Shown here: positions 55,167 to 64,000 of the stretch, one piece after another
Numbering within the stretch: the first letter of the stretch is position 1
Layout: each line of letters starts with the position of its first letter
Source of the DNA: Mycolicibacterium mengxianglii
GTDB lineage: Bacteria; Actinomycetota; Actinomycetes; Mycobacteriales; Mycobacteriaceae
Direction of reading: 5' to 3'
Length of the DNA stretch: 64,000 bases
Assembly (NCBI RefSeq): GCF_015710575.1
Contig: NZ_CP065373.1
Location: 930,001 to 994,000, forward strand
The notes under the pieces: model-generated
Seen by the model: the letters and a program-made list of their open reading frames with translations, nothing else
Told to the model about the DNA's origin: nothing
The model's database searches: none
Program-made: the position numbers and the translations under genes

Positions 55167-56449
55167 GGCGTCGGATCCAATTCAGGCTCGTCGCCACGCG
55201 CGCGCCAGTCACGCGGCAGCAGGTGGTCGAGCACGTCGTCGACGGTGACCGCGCCCAGCAGGTGGTTCTCCTCGTCGACCACCGGTCCGCACACGAGGTT
55301 GTACGCAGCGAAATAGCGGGTGACGCCGGCCAGTGAATCATCGGGCGGCAGGCTGGGCAGGTCGCTGTCGACGATGCCGCTGACCAGTGTCGCAGGGGGT
55401 TCCCGGAGCAGCCGCTGCAGATGGACACACCCCAGGTAGCGTCCGGTGGGGGTGGAGGTGGGTGGCCGGGCCACGAACACCAGTGACGACAGCGCCGGTG
55501 TCAGGTCCGGGTCGCGTACCCGCGCGAGCGCCTCGGCCACGGTGGTGTCCGGAGCCAGGACCACGGGCTCGGAGGTCATCAGACCGCCGGCGGTGTCGGG
55601 GGAGTGCTGCAGCAGCCGTCGCACCGGATCGGAGTCCTCGGGATCCATCCGCGTCAGGAGCGCCTCGGCCTCGGTGGGGTTGAGCACGCCCAACAGGTCG
55701 GCGGCGTCGTCGGGGTCCATCGCTTCGAGTACGTCAGCGGCACGCTCGGTGTCGAGCTGGGTCAGCAGCTCGATCTGCTCTTTTTCGGACAACTCCTGCA
55801 GGATGTCGGCCAGGCGCTCGTCGTCGAGCGCGGTGACCACCTCTTTGCGTCGCTTGGCAGGCAGTTCGCGGATGGCATCGGCCACCTCGACGGCTCGCTG
55901 CTCTTCGAACTGGTGCAGCAGCAGGGCGACGTCCTGACCGGGCATGGCCAGCGCCGACGGCGTGAGCCCGTGGACGTTCTGCCATTCGACGACGTGCACG
56001 GTGGTTCGCCGTCCCAGCCGCCGGTGGCTCCGCACCGCGACGCGGGTGACCACCCAGTCTCTCGAGCGGATGGGTTCGATGGCCAGGTCGATGACCACCA
56101 CGTCGACGGCCTGCAGCTGCGGCAATTCGGGGTCGTTGACGCGAACGCGGGTGTCGAGCACCTGCCCGAGCACCAGGACTTCGCCCGGTCGTTGGGCGAA
56201 CCGTCGCAACGACAGGTTGGCGGTATTGAGGGTGACGGCCTGCGGTTCGATGGCGGTGATTCGCAGTATGGGGACGAAAATCCTACGGCGGGTGAGCAAT
56301 TCGACAACGAGTCCGAGAACTCGGGGCTGCTGGCGAACGATGCTGATGCTGATCACCACGTCGCGCACCCGGCCGAGGGACTCGCCGTCGGGGCCCAGGA
56401 CTACCAGACCGGCCAGACGTGCCGCATACACCCTGTTCACCGACGCCAT
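55163..56449 (-). CDS. MgtE-N and CBS-domain protein without transporter domain (Rv1232c-like)
   Basis: 428 residues with no transmembrane helix. In order: a PRC-barrel-like region (~1-130: RLAGLVVLGPDGESLGRVRDVVIS), the MgtE N-terminal superhelical domain (~170-290: LLHQFEEQRAVEVADAIRELPAKRRKEVVTALDDERLADILQELSEKEQIELL ... DPDDAADLLGVLNPTEAEALL), then two CBS motifs (AGGLMTSEPVVLAPDTTVAEALARV and GIVDSDLPSLPPDDSLAGVTRYFA). In MgtE these parts sense Mg2+ and gate the channel; here the channel is missing. ATG start, TACCCT 8 nt upstream. Confidence 0.88.
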   Translation of the reverse strand: MASVNRVYAARLAGLVVLGPDGESLGRVRDVVISISIVRQQPRVLGLVVELLTRRRIFVPILRITAIEPQAVTLNTANLSLRRFAQRPGEVLVLGQVLDTRVRVNDPELPQLQAVDVVVIDLAIEPIRSRDWVVTRVAVRSHRRLGRRTTVHVVEWQNVHGLTPSALAMPGQDVALLLHQFEEQRAVEVADAIRELPAKRRKEVVTALDDERLADILQELSEKEQIELLTQLDTERAADVLEAMDPDDAADLLGVLNPTEAEALLTRMDPEDSDPVRRLLQHSPDTAGGLMTSEPVVLAPDTTVAEALARVRDPDLTPALSSLVFVARPPTSTPTGRYLGCVHLQRLLREPPATLVSGIVDSDLPSLPPDDSLAGVTRYFAAYNLVCGPVVDEENHLLGAVTVDDVLDHLLPRDWRARGDEPELDPTP

Positions 56450-56457
56450 AGTTACAA

Positions 56458-56463
56458 AGGGTA
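56458..56463 (-). promoter_or_regulatory. -10 hexamer of the MgtE-N/CBS gene (leaderless type)
   Basis: TACCCT on the minus strand ends 8 nt before the ATG. On the plus strand the overlapping TAGGAG serves as ribosome site of the CitE-like gene, so one stretch works for both. Confidence 0.4.
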
Positions 56464-56474
56464 GGAGTGAAGCC

Positions 56475-57437
56475 GTGAATACCGCTTATCGACCCCGTAG
56501 AACCTGCCTGTCGGTCCCCGGCAGCAGCCGCAAGATGATTGACAAAGCCAAGAGTCTTCCGGCCGACGAGGTTTTCCTCGATCTCGAGGATGCGGTGGCG
56601 CCCGGCGCCAAGGCTGCCGCGCGTCCGGTGGTGGCGGCCGCGCTGGCCGAACCGGGGTGGGCCGGTCAGGTGCGCGGAGTCCGCGTCAACGACTGGACGA
56701 CGCCGTGGACACACGCCGACGTCATCGAGGTGGTCGCGGGAGCGCGGGAGGCGCTCGATGTGATCGTGCTGCCGAAGGTCACCGACGTCGCGCACGTTGC
56801 GGCGCTGGATCTGCTGCTCACGCAGCTCGAGCACCTCCACGGGCTCGAGATCGGCCGGATCGGGATCGACGCGCAGATCGAGGACGCGCGGGGGCTGACG
56901 CAACTCAACGCGATCGCCGCGCATCCCCGGGTGCACGCGCTGGTGTTGGGTCCGGCTGACCTGATGGCGAGCCTGAACACCCGCACCCTGGTGGTCGGTG
57001 AGCAGCCGGAGGGTTATGACGTCGGCGACGCCTACCACCACGTGCTGATGAGCATTTTGATTGCGGCGCGCGCCCACGGGATCGCTGCCGTCGACGGCCC
57101 CTACCTCAAGGTTCGGGACGTGGACGCCTTCCGCCGGGTGGCGGGCCGCTCCGCTGCCCTGGGCTACGACGGGAAGTGGGTGCTGCACCCCGACCAGATC
57201 GCGGCGGGCAATGAGATCTTCAGCCCCCGGCAGCAGGATTACGACCATGCCGAGCTGATCCTCGAGGCGTACGAGTGGCACACCTCGCATGCGGGCGGCG
57301 CGCGCGGTGCGGTGATGCTCGGCGACGAGATGATCGACGAGGCAAGTCGCAAGATGGCCCTGGTGATCGCCGGGAAGGGGCGCGCTGCCGGGATGCGCAG
57401 GCTTGCCGATCCGTTCGTCCCTCCGACTGCGGGCTAA
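56475..57437 (+). CDS. CitE-like HpcH/HpaI family CoA-ester lyase
   Basis: A 320-residue TIM-barrel lyase of the citrate lyase beta/malyl-CoA lyase type. Motifs: RPRRTCLSVPGSSRKMIDKAKSLPADEVFLDLEDAVAP with the metal ligands, VIVLPKV, IDAQIEDARGLTQLNAIAAHPRVHALVLGPADLMASL (second metal site), GIAAVDGPYLKVRD, and GYDGKWVLHPDQIAAGNEIFSP. No citrate lyase alpha or gamma genes are near, so it is more likely an L-malyl-CoA or beta-methylmalyl-CoA lyase or thioesterase. GTG at 56475 with TAGGAG upstream. Its stop shares CTAA with the convergent DUF4190 gene. Confidence 0.86.
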   Translation: MNTAYRPRRTCLSVPGSSRKMIDKAKSLPADEVFLDLEDAVAPGAKAAARPVVAAALAEPGWAGQVRGVRVNDWTTPWTHADVIEVVAGAREALDVIVLPKVTDVAHVAALDLLLTQLEHLHGLEIGRIGIDAQIEDARGLTQLNAIAAHPRVHALVLGPADLMASLNTRTLVVGEQPEGYDVGDAYHHVLMSILIAARAHGIAAVDGPYLKVRDVDAFRRVAGRSAALGYDGKWVLHPDQIAAGNEIFSPRQQDYDHAELILEAYEWHTSHAGGARGAVMLGDEMIDEASRKMALVIAGKGRAAGMRRLADPFVPPTAG

Positions 57438-57958
57438 TACGTCGGATAGGTCGAACTGTTGCTGGCGATCACGACGATGAAGACGATGTACAGGATGCCC
57501 AGCAGCACCACCAGACTGCCGACGATCAGCCCGGCCAGGGCCAGCCCGTAGCCGTCTTGGCCGGTGCGCTTGGTCTCGCGCATGGCGATGATGCCCAGGA
57601 TGATCCCGGCGATGGAGGGCAGGCCGCAGAGCACCAGGCCGCCGACGGCGGTCACCAGCGCAGCGATCGCCTTGCCGTTGGTGCCCGGCGGTTTGCCCTG
57701 CCCATAGGGGTCGTATGGGTTGTAGCCGGGATAGGCCGGCGGATAGCCGGGCGGGTTACCCGGATAACCCGTCGGGAACGGCTGAGGCGGGGGATACGGC
57801 TGCGAATACTGCGCGGGGTAGCCGTTGGGCGGTGGGGCGTCATACCCGGGGTAGTTGGCCGGGTAGTCGACAGGGGCGTACGGGTCGGCCTGCGGGGGCG
57901 ACGAGTGCTCCGTGGTCGGATGCTCGACCCCGCGCGGCGGTGGTTCGGGGTTGGTCAT
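57434..57958 (-). CDS. DUF4190 membrane protein with Pro/Tyr/Gly-rich N-terminus
   Basis: 174 residues. The first ~90 are disordered and rich in Pro, Tyr and Gly (repeats such as PPNGYPAQYSQPYPPPQ); then two transmembrane helices of the DUF4190 domain (AIAALVTAVGGLVLCGLPSIAGIILGIIAM and YGLALAGLIVGSLVVLLGILYIVFIVV) separated by RETKRTGQDG. Function unknown; the proline-rich arm is probably cytoplasmic and might bind partners. It follows a paralogue by 27 bp in the same direction, so the two came from a tandem duplication. Confidence 0.8.
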   Translation of the reverse strand: MTNPEPPPRGVEHPTTEHSSPPQADPYAPVDYPANYPGYDAPPPNGYPAQYSQPYPPPQPFPTGYPGNPPGYPPAYPGYNPYDPYGQGKPPGTNGKAIAALVTAVGGLVLCGLPSIAGIILGIIAMRETKRTGQDGYGLALAGLIVGSLVVLLGILYIVFIVVIASNSSTYPTY

Positions 57959-57985
57959 GGTTGGTCGGGGCCTCCAGTCGGCGGA

Positions 57986-58489
57986 TCAGCGCAGCGCGAA
58001 GATGGTCCAGATTAGCCCGACCACCAACATGGCTACGCCGACCACGATGCCCGCCACGGCCACTCCGTAGCCCTTTTGCCGGGTTTCCTTGATCTGGCTG
58101 AGTGCGACTGCGCCGAGGACGATCCCGACGATGGACAGGATTCCTCCGCAGAACGGCACGATGCCGAGGATCGAGATCACCAGGGAAGCGATCGCCATGG
58201 TGTTGGTGGATTGCCGCGGCTGCGGGTAGCCGTAGCCGTACGGATCGGGAGTGGGGTAGGCCTCACCGGGGTAGGGCTGGCCGTAGCCCTGACCGGATGC
58301 CGGGCCGTACTGCGGCGGCGGGCCCGACGCGCCCGGGCCCGGCTGTCCTGGCAGGTAGGGCGACGTCGGTGGATGTTCGTAGGCCAGTGGTGTCTGCTCC
58401 ATCGGCGGAGCCTCGGGAGAGGGGGCGGACTGGTCTTCGCCGGTCTGGTCACGCGGCATGTCGCCGGAGTCTCCACCGGGCTGGGTCAT
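57986..58489 (-). CDS. DUF4190 membrane protein, paralogue (Rv1233c-like)
   Basis: 167 residues with the same plan as its downstream neighbour: acidic and Pro/Gly/Tyr-rich N-terminus, then MAIASLVISILGIVPFCGGILSIVGIVLGAVAL, the SQIKETRQKGYGV loop and VAGIVVGVAMLVVGLIWTIF. The two genes diverge in the N-terminal arm but keep the K/R-x-G-x-G(V/L) loop between the helices. ATG at 58489 chosen; longer frames run into the promoter region. Divergent from the 58641 gene. Confidence 0.8.
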   Translation of the reverse strand: MTQPGGDSGDMPRDQTGEDQSAPSPEAPPMEQTPLAYEHPPTSPYLPGQPGPGASGPPPQYGPASGQGYGQPYPGEAYPTPDPYGYGYPQPRQSTNTMAIASLVISILGIVPFCGGILSIVGIVLGAVALSQIKETRQKGYGVAVAGIVVGVAMLVVGLIWTIFALR

Positions 58490-58640
58490 ACTGCTAAACG
58501 TATCGTATGCGCTGGTCGAGCGGCAGGATCGAAAAGCGCGGGCACCAAAGGCGGCGGTACTTCGTTGGCTGTTTGACTGCTGCGATGTACTCACCGGAAT
58601 TGAGTGCCGAAGCAGCGCGTGAAGAGGAGGATGACGAGCT

Positions 58641-61704
<3,064 letters not shown>

Positions 61705-61745
61705 GCGCATCACCCCCCAGGACAGGGAAACGAGGTTGGGGAGCC

Positions 61746-62582
61746 ATGTCTGATCGGATCACCGGACGTCGCGCCGCCGGGTGGATCATCATCGACGTCG
61801 TCGTGGTTGTCTATGCGCTCTTCCCGGTGCTGTGGATCCTGTCGCTGTCGTTGAAGCCGACCTCCAGTGTCAAGGACGGCAAGCTGATCCCGGCTGACGT
61901 CACGTTCGACAATTACAAGGCGATCTTCCGGGGGGATGTCTTCAATTCGGCTTTGGTCAACTCGATCGGCATCGGGCTCATCACCACGGTGATCGCCGTG
62001 GTGATCGGGGCGATGGCCGCCTACGCGGTGGCCCGACTGACGTTTCCGGGCAAGAAGCTGCTGGTGGGCGCTGCCCTGCTGATCGCGATGTTCCCCCAGA
62101 TCTCTTTGGTGACACCGTTGTTCAACATCGAGCGTCGGCTGGGGCTGTTCGACACCTGGCCTGGTCTGATCATCCCGTACATCACCTTCGCGTTGCCGTT
62201 GGCCATCTACACGCTCTCGGCGTTCTTCCGTGAGATTCCCTGGGATCTGGAGAAAGCCGCGAAGATGGACGGTGCGACGCCGGGTCAGGCGTTCCGTAAG
62301 GTGATCGCGCCACTGGCCGCACCCGGTATTGTCACCGCGGCGATCCTGGTGTTCATCTTCGCCTGGAACGACCTCCTGCTGGCGCTGTCGCTGACGGCGA
62401 CGAAGGCCGCGATCACCGCCCCGGTGGCGATCGCAAACTTCACCGGCAGTTCACAATTCGAGGAGCCCACCGGTTCCATCGCAGCGGGTGCGATCGTCAT
62501 CACCATCCCGATCATCATCTTTGTTCTGATTTTCCAGCGGCGGATCGTCGCTGGGTTGACCTCCGGCGCGGTGAAGGGTTAG
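61746..62582 (+). CDS. sugB: SugB, trehalose ABC importer permease
   Basis: A 278-residue MalG-type permease: [26 protein letters not shown] begins the first helix, and the EAA loop is [30 protein letters not shown]. It pairs with SugA. Separated from sugA by 41 bp, which contain a 20-codon frame (61691-61753) that ends inside the sugB start; translation may be coupled through it. GGGGAG precedes the ATG. Matches Rv1237. Confidence 0.94.
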   Translation: MSDRITGRRAAGWIIIDVVVVVYALFPVLWILSLSLKPTSSVKDGKLIPADVTFDNYKAIFRGDVFNSALVNSIGIGLITTVIAVVIGAMAAYAVARLTFPGKKLLVGAALLIAMFPQISLVTPLFNIERRLGLFDTWPGLIIPYITFALPLAIYTLSAFFREIPWDLEKAAKMDGATPGQAFRKVIAPLAAPGIVTAAILVFIFAWNDLLLALSLTATKAAITAPVAIANFTGSSQFEEPTGSIAAGAIVITIPIIIFVLIFQRRIVAGLTSGAVKG

Positions 62583-62586
62583 CGCG

Positions 62587-63774
62587 ATGGCAGAAATCGT
62601 GTTGCAGAACGTCAGTAAGAGTTACTCCGACGGCAATGCCGAGCGGCAGGCGGTCAAGGACCTCTCGATCACCATCGCCGACGGGGAATTCATCATCCTG
62701 GTAGGTCCGTCGGGTTGCGGGAAGTCGACGACACTCAACATGATCGCCGGTCTCGAGGACATCACCTCGGGCGACCTGCTCATCGACGGCACCCGGGTCA
62801 ACGACAAGGCCCCCAAGGACCGCGATATCGCGATGGTGTTCCAGTCCTACGCCCTCTACCCGCACATGACGGTGCGGGAGAACATCGCGTTCCCGCTGAC
62901 CCTGGCGAAGATGTCGAAGGCCGAGATCGCCAAGAAGGTCGAGGACGCCGCCAAAATCCTTGACCTGAGCGAATTCCTGGACCGCAAGCCGGGCCAACTC
63001 TCGGGTGGCCAACGGCAGCGGGTTGCCATGGGGCGGGCCATTGTCCGTAACCCGAAGGCCTTCCTGATGGACGAGCCGCTGTCGAATCTCGACGCCAAGC
63101 TGCGCGTCCAGATGCGCGGGGAGATCGCCCGGCTGCAGCAGCAGCTCGGTACCACGACGATTTACGTCACCCACGATCAGACCGAGGCGATGACCCTGGG
63201 GGACCGGGTGGTGGTGATGCGCGGCGGTGTCGCTCAGCAGATCGGTACCCCCCAGGAGCTCTACGAACGGCCGGCCAACCTGTTCGTCGCCGGATTCATC
63301 GGTTCCCCGGCGATGAACTTCTTCCCCGCGTCGCTGACCGATGTCGGGGTGAAGCTGCCGTTCGGCGAGGTGACCCTCACCCAGGACGCCCACGATGTGC
63401 TGAACCAGCATCCGACGGCGAAGAACCTGATCGCCGGCATCCGCCCGGAGCACATCGAGGACGCCGCTGTGCTTGACGGCTACGCCCGGATCCGGGCCCT
63501 GACGTTCACGGCGCAGGTAGACCTGGTGGAGTCGTTGGGTCCGGACAAGTACCTGTACTTCACCACGGCGGGCGCGGGCGCCCGCGCCGAGCAGCTCGCC
63601 GAGCTCGCCGCCGAATCCGGCTCGGTGGACAACGAATTCGTCGCGCGAGTCTCCGTCGAGTCCAAGGCGGGCAAGGGTCAAGAGGTCGAGCTGGCCTTCG
63701 ACACCTCGAAAATGGTTCTGTTCGACGCAGATTCAGGCATCAACCTCAGCGTGCCACCCTCCGGAGTCCAGTGA
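62587..63774 (+). CDS. sugC: SugC, trehalose ABC importer ATPase
   Basis: A 395-residue MalK/UgpC-type ATPase. Walker A GPSGCGKST (residues 40-48), Q-loop Gln86, signature LSGGQ (138-142), Walker B FLMDEP (159-164), switch His in YVTHDQTEA. The ~150-residue C-terminal OB/regulatory domain (residues 240 on, GIRPEHIEDAAVL) is present; it could mediate regulation. It closes the transport operon but is itself followed at once (GTGA overlap) by a SUFU-domain gene. Matches Rv1238. Confidence 0.95.
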   Translation: MAEIVLQNVSKSYSDGNAERQAVKDLSITIADGEFIILVGPSGCGKSTTLNMIAGLEDITSGDLLIDGTRVNDKAPKDRDIAMVFQSYALYPHMTVRENIAFPLTLAKMSKAEIAKKVEDAAKILDLSEFLDRKPGQLSGGQRQRVAMGRAIVRNPKAFLMDEPLSNLDAKLRVQMRGEIARLQQQLGTTTIYVTHDQTEAMTLGDRVVVMRGGVAQQIGTPQELYERPANLFVAGFIGSPAMNFFPASLTDVGVKLPFGEVTLTQDAHDVLNQHPTAKNLIAGIRPEHIEDAAVLDGYARIRALTFTAQVDLVESLGPDKYLYFTTAGAGARAEQLAELAAESGSVDNEFVARVSVESKAGKGQEVELAFDTSKMVLFDADSGINLSVPPSGVQ

Positions 63775-64000
63775 CGCAGATTCTCACCGAGGTTCGCGCG
63801 CACTTGCGCGGCCACTTCGCCGCAGCCGGTATCACCGCAGAACCGGACTCGGCCAGCGTGACGTTCCTCGGGGTGGAACGGATCGAGGTCCTGCGCTTCG
63901 GTCCCGATCCCGATGGCGTGATCCATTACGTATCGCTGGGATGTTCGCGACACCCGATGGGTGATCCCAGCGAACTGGCCGCAGACCCGTTGCACGGGCC
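63771..64000 (+). CDS. Suppressor-of-fused (SUFU) domain protein (3' end outside window)
   Basis: The first ~76 codons: VTQILTEVRAHLRGHFAAAG, then VTFLGVERIEVLRFGPDPDGVIHYVSLGCSRHPMGDPSE, the usual opening of bacterial SUFU-domain proteins of actinobacteria. Bacterial SUFU proteins are of unknown function, sometimes linked to toxin immunity. The GTG start overlaps the sugC stop (GTGA), so it is translated with the trehalose importer operon. The gene runs off the window, so its length and C-terminal part cannot be judged. Confidence 0.75.
   Translation, partial: MTQILTEVRAHLRGHFAAAGITAEPDSASVTFLGVERIEVLRFGPDPDGVIHYVSLGCSRHPMGDPSELAADPLHG

Overview
This window is a high-GC stretch of a mycobacterial chromosome, most likely an environmental or rapid-growing species (Mycolicibacterium type). 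The evidence is gene content and order: pimE, mutT2, typA, lpqW, mshB, fbiC, fdxC, dapC, pruC-pruA-pruB, fadD36, dapD/dapE, a LOG gene, fadD6, folP2-gpgS, tagA, glgM/glgC, an ABC exporter with its TetR repressor, sigE-rseA-htrA-tatB, mrp and lpqY-sugABC follow the Rv1159-Rv1238 segment of Mycobacterium tuberculosis closely. GTG starts and leaderless-looking promoters are common. I saw no tRNA, rRNA, CRISPR array, transposase or prophage. All comparisons with M. tuberculosis are from memory, not from a search.

Layout. 1-7.8 kb: the 3' part of pimE, a pterin dehydratase, mutT2, a PE-PPE-domain hydrolase, two small cysteine-containing proteins, typA and lpqW. M. tuberculosis has narGHJI between mutT2 and typA; here it is absent. 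7.8-15.4 kb: a 1059-residue repetitive exported protein, a 0.96 kb stretch with no convincing gene, mshB, a possible 35-residue protein, an Rv1171-like membrane protein, and an exported protein with a very acidic repeat tail. 15.6-25 kb: fbiC, a YceI gene behind a promoter with two palindromes, fdxC, dapC and the proline utilisation genes. 25-34 kb: a secreted protein, a Nudix hydrolase, fadD36 with a VOC protein, dapD/dapE, a TPR-like protein, LOG and fadD6. 34-40 kb: folP2-gpgS, a DivIVA-like protein, tagA, a DUF3117 protein and the alpha-glucan genes glgM/glgC. 40-48 kb: a pyrimidine-dimer-glycosylase-like protein, the ABC exporter with its TetR regulator, a PGRS-like glycine-rich exported protein with no PE domain, and two methyltransferases. 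48-56 kb: the envelope-stress module sigE-rseA-htrA-tatB, mrp, a lytic transglycosylase, and a DUF1003/MgtE-N-CBS pair. 56-64 kb: a CitE-like lyase, two DUF4190 paralogues, a stress-protein-like membrane protein, the trehalose importer lpqY-sugABC and the start of a SUFU-domain gene.

How it fits together. Many genes serve the cell envelope and its carbohydrates: PIM/LAM (pimE, lpqW), meso-DAP (dapC, dapD, dapE), alpha-glucan and methylglucose lipopolysaccharide (glgM, glgC, gpgS), trehalose recycling (lpqY-sugABC), peptidoglycan cleavage, and the SigE stress response. Others supply redox cofactors (mycothiol, F420, a 7Fe ferredoxin) and proline catabolism.

The most interesting signals are these. 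(1) An octamer TTCTCAGG lies upstream of sigE and of two repetitive exported-protein genes, suggesting a shared stress regulator, possibly MprA. (2) Exported low-complexity proteins with Lys/Asp/Ser tails sit at positions where M. tuberculosis carries PE/PPE genes. (3) A TANNNT hexamer lies 6-8 nt upstream of the start codon in at least 14 genes, which implies leaderless transcripts. (4) The YceI promoter is bracketed by two palindromic operators. (5) A membrane-less MgtE-type sensor is coupled to a two-helix DUF1003 protein.
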